Origin: Mesostigma viride
Taxonomy: Eukaryota > Streptophyta > Mesostigmatophyceae > Mesostigmatales > Mesostigmataceae
Direction of reading: 5' to 3'
NCBI GenBank assembly: GCA_009746045.1
Contig: RPFO01000333.1
Location: 112,501-176,500 of the forward strand
DNA: 64,000 bases
Shown here: in pieces, positions 35,141 through 47,600 of the stretch
How the letters are laid out: the number at the start of each line of letters is the position of its first letter
Numbering within the stretch: the stretch's first letter is position 1
The notes under the pieces: model-generated
Seen by the model: the letters and a program-made list of their open reading frames with translations, nothing else
What the model was told of the DNA's origin: nothing
Databases searched by the model: none
Program-made: the position numbers and the translations under genes

Positions 35141-35240
35141 ATCTTCGGCATTCAATGCCTGTTCAACACATGCAGTCTGTTATGGCGTTATGACATCTTC
35201 GGCATTCAATGCCTTTCATCAAATACTATATGGCAGCTAG

Positions 35241-38200
35241 CTAACAAAGCGGGCCGCTCGACAGGGCGTCACATGCTGACTTGAAAGTGGGACCGCTTGC
35301 ATTATATTCTCGTGGTGCCTGCAAGAAATCAAGCAAACCGACACAATATATGCAAGAGGAAAAGAAATCAGATCCTTGACATAGATGTAAGCGTTCTACA
35401 ATGATCTTGAGCTCATCACCACCTAACAATCCATGCAGCCAATGTGTTTGGCAAATCAAACCAAGCAACATACAATTCCACACATCCATGCATGCAAGAG
35501 GGGAAAAAAAAACAGGCCCTTGCAGATAAACATCTATACCTTCAAATGCCGAAAACATGACACCTATAATTCCCCCCCAAATGAAAGCAGTGCAGCTAAC
35601 CTTGGATGGTGATGCAACTGACGACGCCGATGACATGGTATCGTCATCGGCGTCGTCAGTGTCAGTCCTCCCACCACGTTAATTGTTCCTCGAAGGCGGT
35701 CCAGTTTACCTGCAAGTAAGAGGCATACAAGGAAGTCAACTAAATCATGTTCAGGAAAACTTAATTGCAGAAAAAAGATGCTATCAATAAATGGCGATTT
35801 TTATAGCGGAACAAAATTTCAGAAATCATAGGGGGAAAAACAACAAAACCTAATCAGCCAACATAATTTACCATGATTACATGAACAACAATATGGCATG
35901 CATACAAGATGCAAACAACTTATTTTTAGGCACGACTAAAAAGGTATACTTACCGATGTCATCCCCGTTGCCGTCGAGATGTCGATAGTCGCAGTACCCT
36001 GCTGCCGGGCCGGCGCGAACAAGGGCCTTTTGTTTTGCTAGGAGGGCTTCTAGCCTGGCCAGTTCTCGCTCTGCCTCCTTCAAATCCGGCTCGAGCTCCA
36101 TATCCACGTCGCTGAATTCCAGTAAATAGCAGGCGCAACCGACAGCACCGTCGGCGTGGCGACCTCCGCCTTGGCCTGCGCCGCTGCCGGCGTGGCGACC
36201 TCCGCCTTGGCCTGCGCCGCTGCCGGCGTGGCGACCTCCGCCTTGGCCTGCGCCGCTGCCGGCGTGGCGACCTCCGCCTTGGCCTGCGCCGCTGCCGGCG
36301 TGGCGACCTCCGCCTTGGCCTGCGCCGCCGCCGCCGTGGCAACCTCCGCCTTGGCTTTCTCCACAGCAGGCGTGGTGACTACCACCTTTGTCCCTGCCTT
36401 TGCCTCGCTGCCCTGCACCGCAGCCCCAGCCACAACTCCCTTCGCACGCTTCACAGGCACCTGCTGCGCGGACTCCTCCACCTGTCTCTTTTTCACCGGA
36501 TCCTGCATGCATGTTGGTGGGGTCCACAGAGGCAGCAGCCTTCACGGCTGCTTGGGACCGCTTGAGGACTCGGTACGCCGTCATGTCCTCGGGGTACACT
36601 CCATCAAGAGCCACCCAAGCACATATTTCCTTGCTGTTCTCGTCTTGGGGGAGGTCGTTGAGGGCGAGCTCGTAAGTCTTGCTTGCGCCGTCATGCTCGA
36701 CGAACAGGATTGAGTGTGGGATCTTCCTTTTCTTGTTGATGGAGCAGACTTTACCAAACTCCCAGATCCACTCATCCCGGTCCTTCTTAGGGTCCTCTAG
36801 GAGAAACCGCACGGCGATGAACATCCCGATTTTCGGCTGGGCATCCTTTCGGATGGTGGCCACGCGGCTGAGCTGCGGCAGAAAGTGACTGCAAGGCCCA
36901 GGTCGAGGGGGGTACCACGTTCCTTTTTTATTTGGGGCTCCCGTTCCTTCTTGAGTTTCTTTGGCGGCACATCAGGTTTCTTCTCTACTTTGTTCTTTTG
37001 CGTCTTTGGAATGAACGGCGCCGCGGCCTCGGCTGCCGGCTCCCCCTCGGCCTGGGCTGCCGGCGCCGCGGCCTTGGGTGCCGGCGCCGCGGCCTTGGGT
37101 GCCGGCGCCGCGGCCTTGGCTGCCGGCACCGCGGCCTTGGGTGCCGGCGCCGCGGCCTTGGCTGCCGGCGCCGCGGCCTTGGCTGCCGGCGCCGCGGCCT
37201 TGGCTGCCGGCGCCGCGGCCTTGGCTGCCGGCGCCGCGGTTTCTGCGGCGGGGGGAGCCGACGTGGCCGAGGGGGAAGCGGCCACGGCAAGGACAGGGTT
37301 CCTTGGTGGCACAGGGGGCGGCGCCATGATATAGACGACCGACTGTTCTGAAGCTGTTGCCGCCTTTGCAGATTGTTCAAGTGCAGCTAGCCTTGCCCGG
37401 AGGAGGGCGATTTCCTGCTGCTGGGGGCTCAGGGTGTTCTCGACCTGCGCATGCCACAATTTCGGGGAAACGGACACAACCAACTAGGTACAAAAGTTAG
37501 AGGACGTGATTTCTTGAGCTATTTGCTCATCTGACATGGGGGCGCTTGAAAATGGCAAAGGCAAAGCGGAGCCCGCCGCCTTTAGGCGGGCGTAACAGGT
37601 TGGTGGTGTGCTGGCATGCATAAATAAATGGGGTGCCCAGGTGCTGGCATGCATAAATGAATGGGGTGGGGTGCTGGCATGCATAAATGAATGGGGTGGG
37701 GTGCTGGCATGCATAAATGAATGGGGTGGGGTGCTGGCATGCATAAATGAATGGGGTGGGGTGCTGGCATGCATAAATAAATGGGGTGGGGTGCTGGCAT
37801 GCATAAATGAATGGGGTGGGGAGCTGGCATGCATAAATAAATGGGGTGGGGTGCTGGCATGCATAAATAAATGGGGTGGGGTGCTGGCATGCATAAATAA
37901 ATGCCCAGGGTGGGGTGCTGGCATGGATTACAAGTATTAAAATTTTTTTATAGGCTTGTCAGTCACTGTAGCATTTCTTAACCAGATTTATATAAGGGCG
38001 CGTGAATACCCACGGTTTAAAAAGAACATGTTCACGAGCATGGAGAGTGGAAAGCAACAATCTTTGCGGACGACATACAGTAAGCTAGTCCAGGTTGGCA
38101 AATACGTGCGTATTGTCAAAATAAATACGGCAATACGCGTTTTTTTGGCCCCGACGTACTATACGCGTATTTTGTCAGGAATACGTGATTTGCATGGACT

Positions 38201-41200
38201 TGGAAATTTTCGAGGTTCGAGCTGGGGCAGCGCTTGGCGCCAGGCCAACCGGACCGTGGCGCGGCGCCTACCTTTACCAAGATTTTCTACTACGAGCTAG
38301 GTTTCGTCCAGTAATGACTTGGCAGTTGGCACTTGGCAAGCTAGCTGAAATTACACGGAGAGACCGAGAGAATGCCAGCACGATGAAAATGCCAGCTGTG
38401 CTGGGAACGTGGTACTTGTAATAACACAGCCTGCTCCTCCCCACCCAGCTATGCCACCGGATTCGGGTTGTACCTTGGTCCCTAGAACAGTCATGTGTAT
38501 ACCAACCCAACCCCAACCTTCCAGACGCTGCTATTATTTGGCTACATGTGGGATCAACTCGCCTGGACATGTTGTCATTGGATCCAGTGGAATTTGGCTG
38601 GGTGCTAAATCAGGGTGACAGCAGAATTGTAAAAGGCCTTTACGAGTACACGGCAGAGTGGGGCTACACAATGCTCCGGCATAAAAACCATCAATTCCAC
38701 CCCGGACGGACACGCTGGGGTGCTACTGAGTGGCCTGGCCACACCTGGGTCCGCAACATCACCCTCGCCGCTGACCACCCGCTGATTGATCGCCGCGCGA
38801 CCGACGTACAACACCTCTTGATGCACCGATCCATCGGGGTCGGGGAGATCCTCCACCGGCGATTTCAACACCCTGCTACTTGTTTATGTACCAACCCCAC
38901 TGAAACTGTGGAACACCGATTTTTATGGTGTAACCTCCAGGGAGTTTGGACCTGCATGGTTGATTGGTTTATGGGCAGCCTGGACATCTGAGCCTATCAT
39001 ACCGGTGTCTACCCGCTCAATTATCTTTGGCATCACTGGCACCCCTGGCCTTGAGCTCACCTTTTCACAACAAGCGTGGATATGGCTCCGCACATGCATG
39101 TTATATACAATCTGGACGGTGCGAAACGATGTGGTGTTCAATAGGCGCACAGTTTTCGACAAAGCTGGGGTTCTCTCATGCTTCATTTACCTATGGAACT
39201 CCGGCATGCGACGCTACTGGATGGTTGCAAATGAACAAAACAAAATCTGGGACCCTGGCGCGGACCAGGATAAGCCCAGCCCACTTGAGATCTTTCATGA
39301 CCTCATGGGCAAAAACAGGATCTTTACCCACATGCCCAATGACAACCCATTAGAAGTCCAGTGGCTTCCGTGGTCTAGTAAGGCTCCGTTTTAGCCACTG
39401 ACATCTTGATACCCTAGGCTTAGCAGGGATTAATTACTGGCTATATTTGGAATAAACGTACACCTATTTACCTGGAATAACACAGCCTGTATCCGCAGGC
39501 CAGAAATCGGGAGAATCCGGACCATGGTAGCTCGAGCCTGCCGTTATCTTGTCCGCGTTTTCGAGTCGTTCAGGATCATGAAGATGAATGGTGTTGGAAA
39601 TGTGTAGCCTTGTGCATTGAAATTATGGCTGGCTTACGTGTAGAGCGACTAGATGACCTAGACGGTGGGGCCGGAAACAGCATGCTTGATCAGCTGGGCG
39701 TGTGTTTCGAGCCTAACTGGCCGGGAGTGTCTAGTGGTGAGCACCATTGCTGCGATCGCTCTCCCACCATTTACGAGGAAATACCCGCAAATGGAAAACC
39801 ACTGAAAAGGTCTAGCTAGTCATTCATCACGTTAGCCATGCCATGATTCAAAACGTCCAAGAACTGCACACATTGCAAAGGCAAAAAGCCGGAGGACAGC
39901 ACTTTCAAATGTGCGGCGGGAAACAAAAGCCCGCGTATGCCAGAAAACATCGTGTTGCTGCAGCGACGCGACGATGTGGACAACGAATCCAGTGCCAAGC
40001 TCGGAACGGCCGCAAAGGAGATCTGGCATCACAAGGTTCAGATGTGCGGAGATACTATGCGATCCAGCCGGTCCACGACCTGTTTGTAGAGCTTGCAAGG
40101 AATGTGCACATGCAGTGATGGGTACGTAAATTATGGTGGCAGGTTGGTAGGGAATAAGTTCAAGGAATGTGCACATATTGCCGATTTCTGCCCTGCGCTG
40201 GTTGTCTCTTTGATATTGCATTAAAAAATTATGGAAGGCTGGTGGGGAATAAGTGCAAGGAATGGTGCAGATTAAATTATGCCTTCCACCATAATTTACT
40301 GATCTCCATGCATAACAATGCCCCCTAAGACCTTAACCCTAAAGGCCCATTCATAACCATGCTGCACACTGCCACGTATTCTGCTGACGTATTCTGCCAT
40401 GCTCCACGTATAATACTCGTATTTTGAGGCCGACGTATTTGACGTACCGAAGTATTGGCCAACCTGGAAGCTAGTAGCCAGAATGCTTTCTTGCCGTAAC
40501 CTACCTTGGCCGGGGCTTGTGGCTCGAGGTGAGTCTTGTCTTGCTTGGGATTCGCCATCTTGGGCTTTGGCACCCCGACCTTCACCTAAGATCGTGCGAG
40601 TGATACGACGATTGTGAGGACAAAGACAAGCAAATCAATTAAAAGAAGGAACTTGACATCGAAGCTAGCGGCAAGTACACATTTTACTCCAATACTAATG
40701 GTGCCGGATCAGAAAATATTGCATGCATGAAGTTCGGTTGCCTTTGCATCGGGAAAAGAAAAGCATGCAGTTCGAATAAGTCCAATGTAGAGCTTAGTAG
40801 CTATACCTTTGGCGTGTCCAGGTTGGTTAGGTTGGCCAAGGCACCCCCCTCGTCCGGGTTGCGAATGCCGCGCTTCCCGCTATTTGCCTTGTACTTCGAA
40901 TTCGACAAGTATCGAGACAGCTCGGCGGCTACAAATTTCCGCGCCGGCTGGAATACCGGAGCCTTGCCCGCCTTCGCGGGGTCCACTTTCTGCAATTCCT
41001 CGTACCTCCGCGTTGCTGACTCAAAAACTGAGTTTGCTAATGCCCCCGCAAACTCGCATACTTTTAGCAGTCTATCGACAACTGCGGCAACTAACGCAGC
41101 ATCTTGTTTAGCTTTTGGGTCCCCAAGGTGAAGGTACCTCCGCGATAGCACCGCTATCTGGCTGCGGAGGACTGCCAGCCGGTTACTCTCGGCGACAAAT

Positions 41201-41538
41201 GGCAAAGGGACTTCCTCGCTGATCTTGTTAACACGGAATGAGCGCCACTCTTCATCTGTGGCCTTGTAAGGCCCATCCTGCTCTGCTGCCATGTAACTAC
41301 CCAACGGCGGTTGGGTAGAAAAATTGGAACCTGGGTCAATGCGTCGGCCGCCTGTGTTTGCGGCTCCATGGCAACAACGACTACGTTCGGTGGACGCGGC
41401 AAATTCAACGCATACATCATCTTGAAATCGTGACCGTCCATCTGCACCGATCCGACGACTCATGCAGTATCCCGCTTTTTTTTCTCTCGCAGGAGAGCCG
41501 TTGGCCGGTTCCCAACGCGTGCGACCACTGGTCTGCAT
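35241..41538 (-). CDS. Unrecognised multi-exon gene with Ala/Pro/Lys repeats
   Basis: Not a family I recognise. Supported minus-strand exons: about 41470-40807 (ends TNLDTPK, donor GTATAG); 40585-40505 (VKVGVPKPKMANPKQ..., donor GTAGGT); 37444 to about 35955 (VENTLSPQQQEIALLRARL, a coiled-coil start); and a small one near 35709-35600. The third exon has repeats of about 10 residues rich in AAPAAK/AAPAPK, then a Lys-rich stretch. After a frame break in a C6 run (about 36908-36913) comes a compact domain (KIGMFIAVRFLLEDPKKDRD, then EWIWEFGKVCSINKKRK and YELALNDLP) that recalls Tudor/SH3-like barrels, by inference only. A second repeat region and a coiled coil (LKEAERELARLEALLAKQK) follow. Introns hold a minisatellite and TE fragments. 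The start is uncertain; alternatives lie at 41464 and 41447. It may belong to a decayed large element related to the one at 44.35 kb. Confidence 0.5.
35617..35660. repeat. 18-bp perfect hairpin
   Basis: ACTGACGACGCCGATGAC and its exact reverse complement flank an 8-nt loop. It lies in a probable small 3' exon of the minus-strand gene. Too GC-balanced, and lacking a T-run, for a simple terminator; function unknown. Confidence 0.85.
37605..37926. repeat. 30-bp minisatellite in an intron
   Basis: About 10 units built from GTGCTGGCATGCATAAATGA and ATGGGGTGGG. The unit is related in sequence to the arrays at 53.7-56.5 kb. Confidence 0.93.
38434..39475 (+). mobile_element. 5'-truncated LINE with zf-RVT C-terminus
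   Basis: Flanked by the 14-bp duplication AATAACACAGCCTG (38420-38433 and 39476-39489). Its frames (38548-38991, then 38960-39394 after a shift) encode the C-terminal end of a LINE ORF2: a zinc-binding stretch TCLCTNPTETVEHRFLWCN and the downstream WIWLRTCMLYTIWTVRNDVVF typical of the region after the RT. Too short and broken to be active. Confidence 0.82.
39495..40094 (-). mobile_element. Penelope-like element 3' fragment, minus orientation
   Basis: Reverse complement of the full element's 3' region (34520-35125), with small indels. A second scrap (40179-40217, plus orientation) carries the terminal GCGCTGGTTGTCTCTTTGAT. No coding capacity remains. Confidence 0.85.
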
Positions 41539-41805
41539 TAACTTAACTTACCTTAAGTTCTCCATGCAGAGAAGTGACCCAAGCCGTCGGTTGGCACTCA
41601 TCGACGTCAGCCGCAGTGTGTTGACGCGTCCGCGCGATTGACGCGGCGGCACCAAACGGCACCTACCGACAGAGGGAGCACCGCGCAACCTAAACAACGC
41701 GTTCGTTTTGAGGTCTGCTGTGGCTTCGACGAGTTCGCATCAAGTCTGACGCGGGGCCTTCCGTGACTTTACATTTACTGTCTTATTTATTCCTGAATAC
41801 TAACA

Positions 41806-43325
41806 ATGGCGGATTTGAACTGTAGCATAGATGATTTTTTACAGGAGGGGGCGATCATCTGCCTGGTACCGGGGAGGAGGATGCAAAAGAGTTTGCCAGA
41901 AACTTCGCAGCTACAGTAGGCAAAATATCAGCAGACACACCACTTTATTCAGGATCCAGTAACACTGCCATAGCTAGCGCGTTGGAGCTCTTATCTATAC
42001 TCGGCAGGCATTCTGCATCGGCTGTCCTAGCGGATGAGGTATTCAGTTTTATCAGCAAAGTTCTGCCAGCCGGTAATTCTCTGCCAGAAAGTGTAAAAGA
42101 AGCCAAGAAAGTCATGAAGGGTTTGGGGTTAGATATGCGTGTATATGATGCGTGCCCCTGTGAAAAATATATATACAAAACAAAAGAAGTCCAGACCTGC
42201 CCTGTATGTAAAAACAATAGATTTGAACAATACGAAGATAGAAATGGAGAGACAGTAACAACAAGAAGGGCCCATCGCCAAGTTAGATACTTCCCTCTTA
42301 TAAATCGTTTCCGCGGATTTTTTAGGATACCCGAGATGTCCAAGGCATTACGATATGCTGGAGAAACTGAAAACAAACAAGATGAAGAAGACCCAAATCG
42401 GTAAGTCCACGGAATTAAAGGTAAAAGGTGTCCTTGTCAATTTCTTTTCTGCACGTGCTTTTTGGCTGGCTGTATACGGTTCACCCAACTCATGCTGCAT
42501 ATGTTGTGGTGATTTTGCTGCATATTATAACATTCGGTTGTGCCGCCCGCACTTCGGCCGTCCCGTTTACCCACCTCCCTGTTGTATAATTGCATGCAGA
42601 TTGCCGAGCGATGCTGCACGTCAAGAGAATGTTCCCTCAGTTTCGGCTTGACCCACGCTTCCTTTTTTTAGCGCTTTGTTTTGATGGAGTATGTCCTAGG
42701 TGCTACATGGACCAGCACTCCAGCTGGCCGTGTTTCTGTGCAATCTTGAACCTGCCTGAATGGGTCTTCATTAACAAACATTTCTGCCCAATGGTGCTTC
42801 TGGTGGGAGGGAACAAGAAAGGTAAGGCCCCAAAGAATATGCACATTTTTCTTGACCTGATTGTAGATGAGCTGGTGAAGATGTGGGATGGGTTTTACAT
42901 TTGTGATGTGTTGGATGATGATGAGCATGGTGGGCTCCACCCGGCAAAGATTCAAGCACTGCTGTTGTTTACTGTTCACGACTACCCGGGGTTTGGTAAG
43001 ATGGTAAATATGCCAGACTCCGGGTACGACGGCTGCCTTGTGCACGGCCCTGCTTGGAAGGGCACCTATGTTTCCAAAGGGCGCATTGTTTTTCTTGGGC
43101 ATGAGACCTTGCTGCCAGCTGATGACCCCCGTCGCGGTGGCAACGACAAGGAGGCGCCGCCAGACATGACGATGCAAACCTATGTGGAGCACTGCAGAAA
43201 GCACGGCCGGCAGCCGGAGCCCTTTTGCAGGCTGCCGTACTGGCCTCAACTCCTCCAACGGCACCTGATCGACGAGTTCCACCTGGGGGCGAACAACCTC
43301 TTGCGAGTCGCCAACTCCACTAGCG
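41806..43325 (+). pseudogene. CACTA (En/Spm) transposase, TNP2-like, partial
   Basis: Exon A (about 41847-42400, acceptor TTTTTTACAG, donor GTAAGT) encodes LLSILGRHSASAVLADEVF, then VKEAKKVMKGLGLDMRVYDA and a zinc-like CPCEKYIYKTKEVQTCPVC. After VRYFPLINRFRGFFRIPEMS comes exon B (about 42600-43325). It holds LDPRFLFLALCFDGVCPRCY (expected first catalytic Asp), FLDLIVDELVKMWDGF, LLLFTVHDYPGFGKMV and GRIVFLGHETLLPADDPRR. This order matches the Transposase_21/TNP2 family that moves CACTA elements. The two exons do not join in frame as I read the splice sites. The protein stops at a donor (GTAAGT at 43326) with no downstream exon before the 44,351 insertion, so the gene is truncated or split. No CACTA termini were identified. 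Confidence 0.78.
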
Positions 43326-44350
43326 GTAAGTGCGGTGCTGTCTAGTGTTGTGTCACTAGTGTTTGTCGCTGTTTTTTTCCTTTTCAACATTTTGTATTTA
43401 AGGAGAATTCCATTAGGATTTATTACATGCTGTGGTTCAGTGTGTGTATTAACCCTTAGTCGGGAGGACCATTTTTGGCACTTTCAGACCCCTGAAAATG
43501 AGAAAAATCATAACTCACAGGCCACAACTCCAAATGCCCCCAACCAAGATGCTAGGAGTATCTACACTTCGAGGGCTTTCAGAATATGCAATAATACCAC
43601 GGGTTTATCGAAGCATTTGGATGATAGCGCCAGTCAAACTTGGCCAAAAGACGATCTTTTTTCCCCAAGGAAAAGTGAACCCCCACCTAACTTCCCAGGG
43701 AGGGTATGGAACCTCAACAACAACATTGGACAACTTAGTTGGATAGTCCAATGGTGCTTTCCTTGGGTCAGACCACCCGGATAACCCATTAGACCTATAT
43801 AAGGTGCTCATATATGTGTGTGGGTTACGCGCGCGTAAACAGCCATCTAAGACATGCAATACAAGAATGCATTATAGCAAGCTATAAAAGATTGCCAAAG
43901 GTGCTGGAATACAAACATGCTGCATACCTGCACTAACGGAATGATGTGCTCCAAAGAAATGCCATAAACTGGTCACTTTCAGGGCTAATACCCCTCTTTA
44001 CAGCAGGCATGGAGGCTTGCTGAAAGGTGCACTAAAAAGCTCGTCAAATATAATGCATGGGAGACGTATTCCGCTGCAAAGGACACGCAAACACGTTGCC
44101 ATACCTGGCTCGTTCACGTCCTGCCCGGATTCCACTGGCCGGGACCCTCATATCTCACACATACCATTGCTTTACAGGCATAGGTCGCCATAGCCGCATC
44201 ATGCATGCATCCTTTATGATTACAAGGTTGATGCTCCGTTCAAATATTACCTATAAACGCGTCTGCATTCCCAGCAAACGCATCAGCGGACATCCGGTAC
44301 CAAATCTGGATGCTTGGGCTGGCGCAGACTGCCCGGCCACGAGGATAAAA
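43326..44350. other. Intron or flank of the CACTA gene; no gene recognised
   Basis: Begins with a good donor. TTAACCCTTAGTCGGGAGGA at 43449 looks like one end of a further TTAA element, but no partner end was found. The last bases (GAGGATAAAA) adjoin the giant element. Confidence 0.4.
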
Positions 44351-44422
44351 GGGTGGTCCCACGCGGAATGGGGTCATTTTTGGCGCATTTTGCAAGAAAA
44401 AAACGCTAGTTTCAATCGTCCG
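44351..44422 (+). repeat. Left terminal inverted repeat of the 19.4-kb element
   Basis: Pairs with 63719-63781. It begins GGGTGGTCCCACGCGGAATG and contains a run of seven A flanked by CAAG and CGCTAG. An insertion of about 9 bases relative to the right copy follows base 24. Confidence 0.88.
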
Positions 44423-44644
44423 ATATCTTTTTTTCGCGCGAATTTGGCGTCCGATCGCGTATTTTCGAGCTAATTTGGTGTCATAATGCTTAATTCATGT
44501 CAATTTGAGCGTACATTCCACATCGAGAGGCTTGAAAGTTAGTAATTCATGTAAATTTTACGTGGAGAGACTCGACATCATCCTAACCTTTGTATTAACC
44601 ATAGGACGAGCATTGCCAGCGCATGTCCAAGTGCTAACTTTCCC

Positions 44645-47600
44645 TCACACTTTCGAGGGCCTCTTCCGTAATTTCGCTTCCGCGATCTGCTGTTCCGTTT
44701 TCGAGTTCCTCCTCTTCTTATCGATCTCCTTTGCAGGCGCCCAGACTTCCACATCCTTCCAGCTCTTGCCATCCGTCAGCTTTACCACCTTCATCGCGTA
44801 GTCCAGCGGCATCCACCACAACTTGTTCTTCAACTTCCCTCCCTTCTCCCCCTCAGCGAAAAACTTAAATGCGACGTCCCTCCACTTGGTGTCGTATCCA
44901 GACACCTGCCCATAAAGCATGACGTCTTCTAGCTTGGCATACATTGGCGTAGCCGTATCCTTGTTCCCTGCTTGCATAATGGCTAAAGTCCACCCATCAC
45001 ACCAAAAGGCCTCTGGTGCTCCGAACCCCATTTCCCCGTCCATAAGTCTCATTTCCAACGTGGGCTTGTCATCATCCTCATCGCCCGCCTGACTGTCTTC
45101 CGCCCCCTTAGGCTCCTCCCGTCCGGAAGTGTCAGCATGTACAGCCGCTGGTCCGAAGCCCACCGCCACATTAGCCAAGCGAAGTAACTGCTCCACATCC
45201 TCATTACCTGCGAGCAAACCGATCATGCCATCAACGCATGACTAAAATCGAGTTAGTAGAAATCGGACTGCCAACCGTGAAAAATCAAAACACTCTACAT
45301 ACCAGAATTCACTCGCAGATTTTTTCTTACCCTTTTTGGCCTTTTCCTTCGACCTCTGCTCGCAGGTAGACCCCGTCTGGGGGTGGGGGGCAGGCGCCGG
45401 GGCGGGTTTGGCGGGCTCGGCAACCTTGGCAGTCTTCGCGGTCTTGGGTAACTTCTTGGAAGCAACGCGCTCCTTTCCCCCGTCCTCCTCCTCTCCGCCG
45501 CCATCCTCCTCCTCCTTCTCCTCCTCATCGTCCGAATCTGAAAGCACAACTGCTTTTCGACGCCGTTTCTGAGGCAGGGCAGGCTTGGGAGGCTTCCCCA
45601 CCTTGGCCGATTTCTTGGAAGCAACGTGCTCCGCAGCCTTCCCACCCTTGGCGGATTTCTTGGTAGCAACGTGCTGCTCCTCCTCCTCCTCCTCCTCCTC
45701 CTCCCCCTCCTCCTCCTCAGCATCGTCGTCCTCCTCCTCCTCCTCCTCCTCAGCATCGTCGTCCGAATCAGCCACTGCCACAACTGGCTTACGAAGCTGC
45801 TTCTTCGGTACCTGAGAAATGGCCAGAGTCGGCGGGGGAACCCGAAGCTGCTTCTTCGGTACCTGAGAACTGGGCAGAGGCGCCGGGGTGGGCAGAGTCG
45901 CCGGGGGAACCCGAAGCTGCTTCTTCGGAACCTGAAAAACGGGCTGCGACGCGGCAGGCTTGGAAGGCCCACCTCCATCATCCTCAACAAGTGACACGAC
46001 TGCCCGTCGAGTCACTTGAGAAGCGGGCTTCTTCGCCGCAGGCGGATCCGAATCACCTTCAGGCCCCGTCCTCTGTTCGGCCTGCTGCGTTCTGACCTCG
46101 ACGGGGGTCTCTCCGCGGTTAGACCCTCCTGCCGGACCTCCATCCCCTCCATCCCCTCCCTCCAACAACTGTTGGTCATCCCTCTCCACCACGGCGGACG
46201 ATCCCCCAGCTTCGTGGGAAGCTTTTCGCTTCTTCGCCCTTCCGAGCCTAGGCCCCCCATCACCTTCCCCCTGTTCAAGCCGCTCCCACAATTCACTCCC
46301 TTTCCCGATCCTTTCCACTATCTCTTGAAACCCCTTAATCTCCGTCTTGGTACCAAACACGATCACCATCGGTTCGAACCTGGAGAAAAAGTCGTGGGCG
46401 CAAGCCTTCAGCACATTATCGTACATCCCGCCCGGTTGGGGAATGGACGAAGCTGTCGGGCAAGGACCGAACGCCCACCACCCTCTCTGAAAGTTACTCC
46501 ACTTATCACCCCAAATGTTCGCCAAGTTCAGCAGGCTCAGGCACGGAAGGGACCTGCCCAAGGGAAAGGGGCGGGCTGAAGCTGAGGCAACCTCGCCTGC
46601 CACCTGCTTGACGAGCGACTTGTCATCATCATCACCGTCTAGCCTGACAGCAAAACCAGACCCGGCGACGGCCCCAGTCCACACTCTGCCACTCATACTT
46701 CACGTCCCACTCCTCCTCCTCCTTCGCCTCCTCCTCCTTCTTCGCCTCCGTCTCCTTCCCCTTCCCCTTCCCCTTCCCCTTCTCCAGCCCCTTCACCGGC
46801 CCCTTCATCGCCGCCTCCTTCACCCCCCTTCGAGTAATCCAACTTTTGGAGCGTACTTCCTGAACGCTTCCGGAGCCAAAAGTGCCAAACCCACCGTCTT
46901 GTCCTCGCTCTCTTTTAGCAGAATCTCCTGAAAGTCGATCTTGCCATTACTGAGATCCTTTCTCGGAATCCTCAGATGTGCGGCGTGTTTTTTGGCTTTA
47001 AGAAGGTAGGCGATGTTCCTCGTTATGATGACGGCCACATCCCAAAATTCCCGGTATCTGGCCACAATCTCCTTCCTGCCGACCGGCCGAGCGAGAGGAT
47101 GGAGATTGAAGACGAGTTCGAAAATATGAGACGCCACAAACTCCTTGCCCTTTGCGTCCTTGCATTGCGCTTCCAGCGTCTCATCCTCCTTGAATCTGGC
47201 GCAAATGGTCAGCCGCAGGCACTCCAGCACATCCTTGGCGATCTCCACCAACTTGGTGAGCTTTTCCGGTCCAACCTGGCAGCTCATGATGCAATCGATC
47301 ACGGCGTCCATCATAGGAAGGCTGGCCAAGTTCCTGAAAGAAGTCCAAGAGACCTTCTGGCCTTTCTTCTCCCCCTCTGCATTGCGAATTTGCACCTTTG
47401 CATCATCACCTCCTCAGGCGCGGGTTTCGTTGAGGCAGGATCATCAGTCTGCTCCTGTGTCAGACGGAGAAACGTGTTGGCCAGCGTGCGACTGTAAGCG
47501 GAATGCACTGAAGCAATGCTGTGGGCCGGCTTTTTCTTTCCTTCTGCTTCCTCCTCGTGTACATCCACCGCTGCCGGCTCCACATTCCCTTCCCTTCCCC

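Noticed and set aside
43449-43480. TTAACCCTTAGTCGGGAGGA as a sixth TTAA element
   Set aside because: No matching inverted end was found before 44,350, so only a possible solo end.
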